NCBI GenBank assembly: GCA_021927905.1
Contig: BLLK01000062.1
Coordinates: 2,108,001-2,172,000, forward strand
DNA length: 64,000 bases
Direction: 5' to 3'
DNA from: Chaetoceros tenuissimus
Taxonomy: Eukaryota; Bacillariophyta; Thalassiosirophyceae; Chaetocerotales; Chaetocerotaceae
Position numbers and translations under genes: made by a program. Positions 22,801 to 35,251 of this stretch are shown piece after piece (within the stretch, counting starts at the first letter, position 1; each line of letters opens with the position of its first letter). The notes under the pieces are model-generated. The model did not search any database and had not been told where the DNA came from. It was given only the letters and a program-made list of their open reading frames with translations.

Positions 22801-25800
22801 TTTACTGCTCCCAGAAGATCTAGATAAGTCTCCAGACAGAAATGAAAAAAGAATCAAATCTAAGTCGTCTTTGTCCGATTTGATTGTAGCAAAAGTTGCG
22901 CTTTCGATTGCATTTACAGATAGTAATCCAGCTGTCTACATGGAGAGTTCGATAAAAGCTTTAGAGGCTGCATGTCGATCAGTATCTAGCCAAGTCATTT
23001 CAGACTTACAGGGAACATTCGATGAAACATCTGCATACAATGCTTTTGAGTTTCTCGGTATCGTAAAATTCATTCGTTTTTTATTTGAATCTGGATTGGA
23101 GATGGATTTTACTTTCCATATCTTCCCGGAAAATGTGATTGATACATGGAAGGACATACTTTTGAAAGCTGGTACGAACCACTTTCGAAATAGAAATAGT
23201 TATACTCCTGTCTCATCTCGGAAGAAACATAAGTCACAAAATTTCGACTCCGACGATTCTGAAGCTGAGGGCCAATTTTCAGATGATAATATTCCACACT
23301 CAATATCCAATAGAAAGAGGAAAAGGAAAGAAACCATGGCTAGCAAAAAACATAGTACATCCCCAGCAAAGTCACCTGAAGGAAGCGATGCATATTCACA
23401 CCGTTTACATTTCTGGATCATCGCAACTATTTCAAGTATATTTGAGCCTTCTTCTTCACATTCTTCTGTTTTATTGAAAACTCTATCCGATTCCGCAACA
23501 AAAGATCCTCATGATTTCTTGCTGTACATTGCCATCTGCTCCACCATATTTTTACCAAAGAATAATACCTTCCATGACAGTAAATGCGATTTACAACGTA
23601 TTGGCATAATCCTTGATAACATTGTATCATCATTAACGAGATTGCGAGAACTAGCAACAGCGTCCTTGCCCATGCATCTATGTGGCTTTGGTGTATCTGA
23701 GCTACTATTGAACTGGAAATTCTCCGATTTTGATGAAGTTCGGGCAATACTTCGACCGACTGGCTCTCGAAACCTTCGATCCCTCAAGTGTCGCCCGCAA
23801 ATCAAGTGTCTTCAAATCAGATCTGCCAAAAAGTGTTTCTTGGTAGGTTCTAGCGAATTTCATTCAGAATTTGACAACGAATTCGCTAAGGACTACATAA
23901 TAGAACCATTGAAAAATCAGAACCCAAAAGTAAGAAAGGCGGGAATAGAAGCTCTCGGTAGTGCTCTGCAAATATTTCCTTCCGAAAGTCATATGACAAT
24001 ATCTTCTGATGTCTTGCGTAAGTATTTTACAAAAATACACTTTCAAGCGAAATAATCAATCATGTATAAATAGACTCAAACGCTTCACATTCAGGAAAAT
24101 TCCCACCAAAACCTGTCATCGATGATGAACTGTTCCAATCTAGACAAATCAAAAAGAATGATGGCATCGAAAGCGCCTCATTTTCAAAGTGGCTTGAGTC
24201 AAATTTGAAAACAGTTGACTTGAAAGATGAAAAAAGAAGGAGTTGGTATGAGACGAGATTTGCAGTAGAAAGTGACAAATTGTTTGCTTTAGGAACTATT
24301 TGTATGTATACAAGTGACAAAGCAACCAGGAGGGCAGCCACATTTGCACTTCTTCTCCTCTCAAGAACTGAGAAAAGGCAATTACTAACAGCGTCAATTC
24401 TGGAGAGAATTTCGAGTCACAAGGGTTACTCCAATGTTGAAGTTTTTCTTCGAGAAGAAGAAATGTATTTTCTTCATTTTTGGATGAAGATAAAAAGAGA
24501 TAATTTGGTACATCTGCCCATTGTATTCACTTCGCCAACTGTTCTCAGAGATATTGCAAGGCTGAAGTTGTGTCACACTTTCAGCGTGTACCGGAAATAT
24601 GGTGCTCAAGAGGACGAAGAAGACTCACTCTGCGAATGTACAGCAAAGTCTTACATTTCTCAAAATGTGAATACGATTGTTTCTCAAGTCATAACATCCC
24701 ATCTATCAGATTTGGAAGATTGTATCAACTTGTTCGAAGACTCTGAAGATTCAAAAGAGATTTCGGAGGATAATATGGCTCGATTTTATCTACTTGAAGT
24801 GGCAGACGAGTGCACAGATGGAGTTATCAAGGTTTTGATTACAAAGTGTTTCCCCATTGTTTATGTACGTCTTCTCCCTCTTCTTGCTTCTACAAAAAGA
24901 GACTTGTCCGTGGGCTCTACAAAGGTAATGAATAATTTGAGATCGATACTTCCTGATATGGATGATCAAATTCGAAAAAAGTCTCAAATATTGCTGAGAG
25001 AGTCAATAAATTTGGATGCAAAAAGCCTTCTTGATCCATATGAGGATGACTACTTAGACACATGCTTCCATTCAAGTATTGTTCACATTTCAAAAGTAAT
25101 ATCTTCCTCGTCTCAAAAGAAACAAAGAGCGCAGTCACAGGCTCTCTCAATAAATAGCATCGAAGCAATTCTTCAACTCAGAAACCTACTGGAAAATTCG
25201 CAGTCATTTTCTTTGAAATCATCTGTTTGGAAAACTATGGAGTTTGTGATGAGTTTTATTCAAGAAAATTCAACTGATACCGTTGGATTTGAATTTTGCA
25301 TCCGCTCTCTACTTGCTCTCGGTCACCACGAAAAAAATAACTTTTTGTTCAATGTAGTGATGAAAAGATTTCTTTCACTGTTGGATTTGTGGATCGCAAA
25401 ATATTCACATGTAGAAACTTTCTTGGATACCATGAGTGTGCTGGCATCTACATTACAACTGTACGAATACTATCAGTCAAAAATATTACAAATTGCTGAA
25501 AGGAATACTCAGAACTTTTTGAGCTATCATCGCCATGCAAAGCCACTAGGTTCAATTGAAGACAACACACACATTCCTGAGAAACCCTACAACTACTTTA
25601 GGAATGCTATCAACAATGATATCGCAGAAAATATATCCTTACTTCATGACATCATTTCTAAATTATTTCATTTTAGGGGGGGAAATGGACGTACAAATTT
25701 GTCTCTGGTTCAAGGCATCGATCCTGCTTCATTGAAAACATTACAGAAGCTAGACAGCAAGTTTACTCTAGATTCTGTGATGCAGGTAAATGATGAACTT

Positions 25801-28800
25801 TCTCCAGGTCTCGATTTGAATAGTCTCGTTGACTATTACATTGAAGCTTCCACCACTTTCATACAATCTGCAAAATCAGGCAATGCATCGTTTGGTCGAA
25901 GTCCAAGACTTGATCCTGAAGAGAGGTCATTTTTGAGGTCTTTGGATAGATTAAATACAACTCTCAATGCTCTTATTGAAAAGAATCAACTTGAGAACTC
26001 GATGATTAACAAATTTGCACAGCTCCAAGATACCATGGTAAAAATTTGTAGTGAAAAAGTACATTCGGATATACAAGTCATCGCTTCAAAAATTTCAGGT
26101 GACATTGGAATTTTCTGTCTAAGTGGAAACTCTGGAGGTATTGCATTAGAAGAATCGTGTACAAAATGTGACACTGACGAAGTTCTGCACTCTATTTTCA
26201 TTTCTACCATTGGATTGCTATCTAGAAGGATAGAATCGATCAACATTACAGAAGCTAATTTTGCAAAAGATACATTAAAGTTGATCGCAGTGACGAAGTA
26301 TGGACAACAGTGTAGAAGGTCAAAGGATATACCATCGAAATCTGCACACTTACTTCAATCATTTGGGGATAAATCTGCGCATTATGGTTCAAGTGTGAGC
26401 TTACCAGCATCTACGTTGCGAAACTTGTACTCTTCGGCTGAAGCGATGATAGAAGAGCCAAAGGATGACTCGAATTGGTGTTGGAATGACAGCTTATGGA
26501 AAATATGCCCAACAAACCATTGTTTTCCAACATGGGTAAAGAATATAGTTTCCTCAATCATTATTTGCTGTTATGATACAAAATCTCATTTTCAAAAGAG
26601 CAGATCAGATTCGCGTCCGCTCAGAGGAGGAAGTGATTTCTTTGGTGCTTGTTTACTGATGACCTCGAGTAAGTAGTTCAACCCTTTTCTTTATTCATTT
26701 CTCATTCTATTGCAGCTCATCTATTTTTGTGTAGTGGATCACGAACTCGCTGCGACTTTATTTCATGGGATGGTGTATGACATTTTGACCACCGACCTAG
26801 ATGACTCAATCTCAAAAGACAAGGAATCTCGAACGAAGACCATGCACCCTAAACACCACATGTGTGGCCAGGCAGCAAGTTTAGCAAACCAGAGGCTTAC
26901 TCAATGCTTTAAAAAAACGCTTACGGATTTTATTTCCCTTTCTAAAACTTCTGCGACAATCACCCCTGATATTCAATACACAGTGCAATTAATTCTGACA
27001 ACAATTGACAAACTGCGTTCTATCACGGAAAATAAATTTTACAAACAGAAGCTTGCACGTTGCTACGGCACAGTACCGAAATTCAGTAAAAAAGGGGGAA
27101 ATGGCGATGAAACGTATGCCAAAGTAAAGCCTGCACCTAGCTGGTCAGGTAGGCCATATGGTACTGTGTTGAACTTTTCTGGTTTGGAGATAGCGGAAGC
27201 CTATGCATGTTGCAAAGATTACACTCGTGCTTTGTATTATGCCGAATTTTTTGCTGACAATAGACTTGGGTCTTCAGGGAATACTTTCGAGACAACACAT
27301 ACTTACAAAGGAAAAATGACTGACATCAGTGGATTTGGGACACTAGCTAAACTTGATGATGCAACAGGAGATCATGACAACCAAACTACAGCTATGATAT
27401 CCCTAGAGAAAATATTACATCAGTGTTTTATTGGTCTCCAAGAGGAGATAAGTTTGAAAGCTTTGAGTATTCAGACATCTAGCCTTCATTTTAAAAACCC
27501 TGATAAATTGTCTTCTCATCATGTGACAAATACTTCATCGAATTCATCGTCAAGCATTCTACATGAACTCATGGACATTGATAGTATTATACAATTTAAA
27601 AGATTGACAGGTTCTATTATCGATAACTTAGCAGTATCAAGGGGACTAGACCAACTAGGATTAAGAGAGTTATCTCGAAAGTACCTTGGTGGAGTTTGCG
27701 CGAGTGATGAAAAACAATCTCAAAAGGAGTTTCAAATGCTTGAAGATGAGTGGGCTGAGCAATTCTGGAGGTCTTATCAGATGAATCCATGTCTATTTAG
27801 AACAAACCAAGATATGTCCGCCTTATTGAAACAAACAGAACCATTCAAATTACCAACACCAACCTGTGAAAGGAAGAATTCCTCATCGATACCTAGCTAC
27901 AACGTCTCACTGCTTAAGAGTATTCAGGCATTAGCAGACGGAGATTTCACTAACTTTAGCAATTGCATTTTAGACAGCAGAGTGTCGATAGTTGATAGCC
28001 TGCACAGGAACAACGGTTCGTACATACCAGAAATTGAACTCAGTTCTTTCACCCTGAAGTCAAGCACAATTAATCAGCTGGAAGAATTAGGATATGTAAT
28101 TCTTCAAGGCTCTTCGCAAGCTAACTGGATGAAAAAATATTGTAATGTTTGTCGTCACTTTTCACTCAATATGAGTGACAATGAATTGGAACGATACATG
28201 ACAGCCCATGAAATCTTCTTGAAATTTTTGTATTCCAATTCATCGTGCGATGAAGTTGGCACTTATATTTCTGATCACTTACTGTCCATATGTGATACAT
28301 TCAGGAGGACAAACCAATCCAGCGTTGCGCTATCTGCATTGAACAGGCTAAAGGAATTCTCACAAATAATTGATTCTGAAACAAAGATTTCCGCCCTGAG
28401 ACTTACTTTTGAAGAGGCAAAAATACAACAAAACTTTGGAAACACAGCATCGGCAGTTGCAATAACCAAAGAGATTATCAACTACATTAATGCTTTAGCA
28501 TCTCCTTCAGTAGAGGAGAAAGTGCTACTTATTGAAACTCAGTCTCAAATTTCCAATTGGAGCAAGTACAGTGTTGATTCAAAAGTCAATATTTTGAATA
28601 TCTTTTTGAAACCTGCAGCCCAAAGTGCGTGGAAACTTCACCAAAGAGAGGAAATTGATTCCAAAATTATGTCGAAAACAAATTTTGAGTATGCAAATTT
28701 CGCTGCAAACTTGTACGATGAAGTTTTAGCTAGACTCGATAGTCACGAGTGGAAAATGATTTGCATTGCAGCAAAAAGTAGAGAGGATAGGAAGAGTCAA

Positions 28801-30881
28801 CTCGAAGCTTTTCTTGATAGGAAGCGGAAAGAACATGAGGCGAGTAAAAGTTCAAAAGAAAAACAGCAAATTGCCTTGGAATATAACTTGATGAAAAAGG
28901 AATTGCAGAAAGTCGAGATTGAAATTGCAAGTGACAAGAAGGAGAAAAATGATTTGCTTTCTTCTGCCGACAATTATCTCAAAGTAGCAATAGAACAATA
29001 TGGCATGGCTCTGACAAAATCCTCTGCTTCTGGAGATTGCTACAAACACGTCTTCCGTCTGATATCATTATGGTTCCAAAATTCCGATGAAGAAATAGAA
29101 GAAATTATGTGTAAATGGCTTGCACAACTATCAACGCATTATTTTGTCCCGCTTGTTTACCAAATATTCTCAAGAGTAGATTCAACCGACAATGCATTTC
29201 AAACAACGCTTAGAAACCTTGTTACAAAAATCTGCATCGATCACCCGTATCATAGTCTAATGCAATTGTGCGCGCTTGCAAACGGAGATAAGGTACAAGC
29301 GAAGAGACTCGTGAACATAGACAAAGTTGCAGCTGTCAAGAAAATTATCGAAAGGATTCACATTCAAGGGAATACTTTTACCTCTAATCTACTTGACTCT
29401 TACGTATTACTCGCCACCGCTTATCATGAATTTGCCATGCATTCAACTAAAGAATGGGTAGAAAAGGGTTTAACAAAGGATATAAAAATTAGTCATTGCA
29501 AGGGAATTTCCCAGAATTTGCTATTGGATCGATGCTTGAAAGGCAGGGAATTACAGATGCCATGTATAGTGACAAAAACTCCAAATCTTCGTTGCGATGC
29601 GGAATACGAAAGTGATCCTGTGGGAAGTGAGCTTATCAAGGCATTCGAAGCTAAGTTTTCAGTGACAGACAGTGGAATTCATCGACCAAAAATTATCATT
29701 TGTTTAGGAACAAAAGGAGGGAAATACAAGCAGTTGGTAAAAGGCGATGATGATATTAGACAAGACGCCGTAATGCAGCAAGTTTTTGCAACTGTGAATA
29801 CGATTTTTAGCAATCAGAGAATGAAGAGTACCTCCTCTAATAGAAACTTGCACATATGCACATATAGTTGTGTACCAATGTCACCTCGGTCGGGAGTCTT
29901 GGAATGGGTGATGGACACCATGCCAATTAGTCCTTTCATTACTGGTCCAAAAAATAGCAAAGAAGGAGGAGCTGACAACAAATATTACCCAGGCCAATGG
30001 AAAAATAGTGATTGTAACATCTTTCTCGCGAACGCCCCATCCCCTAAAAGCAAGGCACTTAGAACGATCTATGAACACTATTCTCCTGTTTTTCGTTTTT
30101 TCTTTCTAGAGAAATTTTCGCACTCCCCTTATCTTTGGCATGCGGCTAGAAAGGCATACACTAGGTCATGCGCAGTCAATTCATTTGTTGGTAATGTTCT
30201 CGGTATTGGAGACCGACACCTCTTCAACATTTTGATAAAAGAAACCACAGGTGAACTTGTACACATTGATTTTGGGATAGTTTTTGAACAGGGGAAACTG
30301 CTCCCAATACCAGAACGCGTACCTTTTCGCCTCACAAGGAATCTAATAGATGGAATGGTAAGTGATACTTTGATTTAACCTTCTCATGACTAAGACGAGT
30401 CCGTTTCATTTTGCATATTTTCTCACATCAAAATCTATCAATTTAGGGACCACTTGGAGTTGAAGGGACCTTCACATCTGCCGCATTAGCAACGACGGAA
30501 ACATTAAGAAACAATGCAAGCGCATTAATAACTGTTTTATCAGCAGTTGTTTCAGATCCTTTATATAGTTGGGATATGAGTGTCGAAAAAGGTAGAAAAG
30601 TACAACAGACAGGGTATGATGACGAAGCTTCGAGTCAAAATGGATTTGCCAATGACGTTATCGTAGCCGACCCTGATGATTCCAAACAGAATAGAGGAAG
30701 AGACAATGTCATTGCGGCAAATCGTGTGATAGCAAGAATAAATAAAAAGCTTCAGGGCTACGAAGATGGAAATTTTGGTGAGCAACACACCGTAGAAGGA
30801 CAAGTACGATTCTTGGTGAATCAGGCTACAAACGTGGAAAACCTTAGCCTTCATTTCCCAGGTTGGGGAAGTTGGGTATAG
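19881..30881 (+). CDS. ATM: ATM/Tel1 PI3K-like checkpoint kinase
   Basis: Five exons, 19881-20893, 20959-24017, 24095-26668, 26735-30357 and 30447-30881 (introns 65, 77, 66 and 89 nt), give 10704 coding bases and 3567 residues; all junction phases agree. The N-terminus has the Tel1/ATM N-terminal motif (LKDAKKITERRSAASRLKQLI split as L-x3-K-x4-R pattern, residues 17-37). Long helical HEAT-like sequence follows, with a nuclear-localisation-like KRKRK patch near 23318-23328. The kinase has GDDDIRQDAVMQQVF, GIGDRHLFNIL (catalytic loop) and HIDFG (DFG-equivalent). After the last intron come DGM/GPLGVEGTF and a C-terminal FATC ending in FPGWGSWV, nearly identical in layout to human ATM. It senses DNA double-strand breaks and phosphorylates SQ/TQ sites. 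It is longer than human ATM (3056). Confidence 0.97.
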
Positions 30882-31367
30882 TAGTTTGATACGAGGAAGC
30901 CCACCGAGGCTACTAAGTGAGAGTAATATCGAATAATGTTCCTTCTTTCAAATAGCATTGTTCTTGTTCTATTTTTTTTATAATGTTATTTCGCCTTATT
31001 TCTAGATGGAACATTCTAGGCAAACGCAACTTATCATTTTGACAGTTCAACATAACTAAAGCAATGAACTCCTATCGTTGTTTATTTGATAATAGTATGT
31101 TTCGGTGAATTGGATTCTTCTTCTACCAATTGAAAATACAAAAAACAGAAAATTAACACCCAGCGACTGTCGTAAGTACTCAAAGATACTTGTGGATAAA
31201 CGGTCAGACGGAAATGGACACATTTTCCTTTGCATGCATTACGGTAGTGGTGTTAGGTATGTGCATTTCTATTCTTCATGAATTAGTTTTAATGCCATCT
31301 TTAAAATATAATACTTATGATACCTTAGCTACTTACCATACTTTTGTACCAGTAGATATATATTCAA
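30882..31367. other. Intergenic region, no gene seen
   Basis: It holds the ATM 3' flank and the promoter of the next gene. A plus-strand open stretch at 31190-31420 overlaps the next start in another frame and has no recognisable content. Confidence 0.45.
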
Positions 31368-32617
31368 ATGAAAACCAACACATCACAAATCAATACCGAA
31401 TCAACTTTGACTTCTCTTAACGAGAGAGAACACAACAGAGCCTTTTTCAAAAGGCTCATCAATATTAGCAGGTTACCGCCATCAAAGCGAGCTGCCTTTG
31501 TCTATCGTCACGAAACTAGTTCTATTGCTGTGCGATCAAATCCAGCTAAGGGTAGTTTGAAAAGTGTAGGGTCGGATCAAAACAATCAAGGAGAAGAAAA
31601 TGTATCGCACTTGCAAAAAAAGATCCGGGCTCTCCAAGTGGAATTTCAACAGTACGAAGAGTTGAAGAAAAGACATCATCAAAATCAAGCGTCTTTTACA
31701 AATGGGCAAACGCCCCTTCAAAATGGGCAAGTCGATGACAACAGAAATATGAGTGATAATACTGATCGAGTTAGTGATTTACTCACTAGGCATCAAGCAG
31801 GATCTGATACAAATATTCTTGGCCTAAATCCGCTTTCTTTGAGACAAATGCAACAAAACGCATATTTTACCGATGTTAATATACAAAGCAATAAATTGGT
31901 TTCTGATCAAGATGCAAAAGTATCTGAGGATATAACATCGAAACGGAGATCCAACGACAATCAAGAGGACCAGAAAAAGCGCTCTAGGATTAGTGATGGA
32001 AAGAGTAAGTGTTACGGTTTTGGATTCTGAAAATTGTTGACAACTCGGCATCTAAACTTTCTTGATTATCAGAAGCTAACACGGACGTAGATTTTGCGTC
32101 CAATGTGAAGAATTCCATACTCAAGCATTCATTTGTTGCGAAGAATCCTGAAAAAGATTTGATTTCATATGTAAAGGCAATATCACCAGGCAGCACAGAA
32201 TCTCTATTTATACTCAGTGAGAATGACATCATAAGTGCCGTCGAAGATATTTCGCAGTCAATGTTATCTTCAGTGCAAGCTTCATCGGACAAGAAGCAGG
32301 ATGAACCAAAGCCTTCACTCTCAAAGGATGCAAAGATAGATGAAACATACTTATCAAAATCTATGGAAGACTCTTACCAAGCGACAGGTGAAAATGACAA
32401 GATCGAAAGGATACTAGCAGAGCATAAATTGCATATGGAACATTTGAAATCCGAACACGAAAAGAGAGAGCAAGAATTGCAAAATGAGATACAGAATATG
32501 AAAGTTTTGCATTCACGTAAGATCGAAAATTGTCTTCTTGCAGGAACGGAAGGTCTAAAGGTTGTGAGAAAAAAGGTTACGGAAGATTTGTTACGAATGA
32601 ATGAAAAATGGACGTAA
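31368..32617 (+). CDS. Unknown polar coiled-coil protein
   Basis: Exons 31368-32004 and 32073-32617, with a 68-nt phase-1 intron, give 393 residues. The start context has a basic helix (FFKRLINISRLPPSKRAAFVYRH). A short coiled coil follows near residues 80-105 (LQKKIRALQVEFQQYEEL), then an Asn/Gln/Asp-rich linker, a basic patch (KKRSRISDGK) at the splice site, and a long C-terminal coiled coil (HKLHMEHLKSEHEKREQEL). The basic patch could be a nuclear signal. No family recognised. The in-frame continuation across the intron supports one gene, not two. Confidence 0.7.
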
Positions 32618-33125
32618 AGTCTTTTTTATGAATAATGATAACATATTCAATTGGTCATCATCATACACTTAGCACCATTATTACGATAATAGACATCTCG
32701 CTTTCAAAGTCTAAAAAGTTTCAAGGGCTGCTTTTATTATGACTTCTCCTTACAAAGATTGTACTGTTCTGACCTCGATAAATGCAGTTTTATAAAACAA
32801 TAAGGTGATGATTCAAAGGGCAAATATTTGAATTTTACTGAAATGAGCAGTGGAGTACATTTTCAATTTTTTACAATGTACTGAAGAGAGGTAGCTAGGG
32901 GAGGACAACAAAGAGGACGGGGTCTTTCCCGGCAATGGGTCGTGTATAAAATTTGGCGCCATATTAACAATGACGAACCCAGGACACACATAACACCATG
33001 ACAACAGTAGTGCTATGATAGTGCTTCTTAGTACTAGTATTCCATATTCCACTTACCATATCACCGCTTACATAATCATTAGTCCATCAATTTATTGCTA
33101 AGTAATTACCAAAGTTGAAAGAATC
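32618..33125. other. Intergenic region, no supported gene
   Basis: A minus-strand open stretch at 32813-33052 starts with a hydrophobic segment that could pass as a signal peptide, but the remainder has no conserved content. I leave it uncalled. Confidence 0.4.
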
Positions 33126-33572
33126 ATGTCAAACAAAGAATACTGTCATTGGATGCCTTGCACTATAGAGCATGATGGAATAGCTCCAATTTCCATGTAT
33201 TTTCAACCAGAAACTTTGGAAGAGGAGCCAAGTAGTGCATCATCAAATGAAAAAGAATTGGAGAAAAGCGACAATTCCGAGCAAGCACACGCAGCATCAT
33301 TTCGAGGTAGAGCTCTCATGGCCCGTCGCGAATATAAACTTCCTGAAAACATAAATGGTACAGTGTTCATACCAATGCAATCCAATGACACCAAGTTGGA
33401 GAAATGTGAAACTTTCAACAGCATTCTAGAATGGGAGCATGAACACGAAACAAAAGCTCTTACTCAATCATTCCCTTTTAACGACGTCTACAGCGACAGC
33501 TCTGTCTCGAAAGGGTTAGCCATGATGGATTTGTTGAAAAGCGTGCATGACCCAATACCAACAGAAGATTGA
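33126..33572 (+). CDS. RNASEH2C: Ribonuclease H2 subunit C
   Basis: 148 residues, about the usual size. HWMPCTIEHDGIAPISMYF near the start matches the LLPCxxxxDGPAPVxxFF signature of RNASEH2C, ASFRGRALMARREYKLPE matches the VSFRGRxLxG segment, and GTVFIPMQ followed by FNSILEWEHE matches the later strand and the F-x-xWxHE motif. It is the non-catalytic subunit that, with subunit B, scaffolds RNase H2A for removal of ribonucleotides from DNA. It lies 84 bp from the convergent RFC3 stop and about 2.2 kb from ATM, a genome-maintenance neighbourhood. Confidence 0.88.
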   Translation: MSNKEYCHWMPCTIEHDGIAPISMYFQPETLEEEPSSASSNEKELEKSDNSEQAHAASFRGRALMARREYKLPENINGTVFIPMQSNDTKLEKCETFNSILEWEHEHETKALTQSFPFNDVYSDSSVSKGLAMMDLLKSVHDPIPTED

Positions 33573-33656
33573 AGAATCAAGTGTTGAAAGTAGATTTTAT
33601 TTGAAGAAACTGTGATAAAATAGAAAATCTATTTATTATTTACTACCCCTGCACAT

Positions 33657-34855
33657 TTACGCGAACATATCATTCAAATACTTTTTGTAGATGGTCATGA
33701 ACTTTGCAACAAATGCTTCCAAATGAAAGATGTCCTTACTTCCCATGGCGATTCGATGCTCATAGAAAGCTGCAGCTTCAATTACTTCATACTTCAATTC
33801 GTCATCCAAATTTTGAATTAGCTCCATGGTCAATGTCTTGAGGATTAATGTTGCTGGAATACAGTTGATCAACAATTCGTACAATTTCTCTCTTGCTGCA
33901 ATTAGCTTTTGAGGACTTTGCTCCATTGTGATGTCCCTTGCTAGTTGTAAAATAAACATTTCCCAATCTGTTTTATGGATTCCCTGGTTATCCCTCAACA
34001 CTGTTGAACCTGCGTTGACACGTGACGTTTCTAGCATAAGCATAGCCCTTCGAAGGTTGCGTGAGCATTCTTCTGCAATACCGATTGTGAGTTTATCAGG
34101 GAGTGTTATTTTCTCCTTGGCTGCTACATTTTTTAGAGCGACACAAACCTATGCAAATAGATGATGAGAAAAGACAATGTTTCTATGGACATATGCATTA
34201 TGTAAATGAAATTGAGGTGACTTACATCGTCATGAGAAGGAGCTGCAATACGCATACCAAGACAACGAGATCTCAAAGGATCAATTACCTTGGATTGATT
34301 GTTACAACAAAGAATCAATCTACAAGTTGAAGAGTATTTCTCCATTGTTCTTCTCAAGGCAGCCTGAGCCTGTTTGGTCAATTTGTCAACTTCCATGAGA
34401 ACCACAATCTTGTACTCGACAGCCTTCTTTTTCTTTGAATCATCCTCTTCTGTGCTAGCTGATATTCCCATAATACCACCACCTGCATTTAGACTCTTGT
34501 TTGCTGCCATTTCCTTGATGACTTCCTGAACAACGAAACGATCATAGATACCAGCATCACCCGGATTCAATTCAATATGGTAATTGGAGCATATCATATT
34601 TACATCTACACTTCTATTAGTTGGTGTTTTGAAAGTACGCTTATCTAGACGAAGGCGCTCAGCTCCATTTCCATAAATTGCTTTTAGCAGACATGAGATA
34701 CGTGTCTTTTTCCCAGCTCCTGATGGGCCATAGAAGAGAAGATGTGGTAAAGAATGCGGATCTTCCGCCAATGACTTGAGTCTAGAAGTTGTATCATCAT
34801 GATATGTTAGTTGTGATAGATCTTTTGGTCTATGTTTGTCAACCCAAAGCGGCAT
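33657..34855 (-). CDS. RFC3: Replication factor C subunit 3 (yeast Rfc5)
   Basis: Exons 34226-34855 and 33657-34148 with a 77-nt intron give 373 residues. Start MPLWVDKHRP is the RFC-box I signature; GPSGAGKKTRI is the Walker A unique to this subunit; VVLMEVDKLTKQAQ carries Walker B, with a modified DEAD-box region; RRTMEKYSSTCRLILCCN and IDPLRSRC (SRC arginine finger) follow. A Gly/Ser/Asp/Lys-rich insertion of about 18 residues precedes Walker B and is absent in human RFC3. The spliced C-terminal collar begins VCVALKNVAAKEKI. It is part of the clamp loader that places PCNA on DNA. An E2F-like TTTTGGCGGG lies 180 bp upstream. Confidence 0.96.
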
Positions 34856-35034
34856 TTTAAATTATTTCCGTGAGATTTTGTTCTATTTTCAAGTTGCAAT
34901 TGCAGTATATCAGAGCTCTATGAGAGGTGTGGGTATATCTTTACAATACAAAAACTTCGTCTTGTGCATTATATTCTTGTGCTTTCATCACTCATCACCG
35001 CGTGTTGTAGGAGCTTCCAGCTAAAAAATGAGGG

Positions 35035-35044
35035 TTTTGGCGGG
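35035..35044. promoter_or_regulatory. Candidate E2F site in the RFC3 divergent promoter
   Basis: TTTTGGCGGG followed by C matches the E2F/DP consensus class. RFC3 is a classical S-phase E2F target in animals and plants, so the placement about 180 bp upstream of its start codon is plausible. The site would equally serve the divergent membrane-protein gene. Confidence 0.4.
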
Positions 35045-35251
35045 CTTTTCAATCCCACTGAACTCTGTAGGATCCGTCTTCTTTACATCCGACTATGAGA
35101 ACAGCTGAAGCTCATTGGAGATTGGAGATTTGGTTGTGAGAAGATTTCCATCGAAGCAGCACGCTTTCAATTAAAAGACCATTCTTGAGAAACATTGTTC
35201 TTCAATATTCTTCAAACAAATCACATCATTTACCAAGCAACTGAGATCAAA

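Noticed and set aside
26710-26734. Alternative acceptor TTGCAG at 26715 in the third ATM intron
   Set aside because: It would shift the frame; the TAG acceptor at 26734 keeps phase and the total of 10704 bases divides by three.
19881-30881. Assignment of the large kinase to ATR, TOR or DNA-PKcs
   Set aside because: The N-terminal Tel1 motif, HIDFG with GVEGTF after the last junction and the FATC ending in FPGWxxWV fit ATM best.
32813-33052. Minus-strand 79-codon frame with a hydrophobic start
   Set aside because: The remainder lacks conserved content; a hydrophobic first 30 residues alone is not enough in AT-rich DNA.
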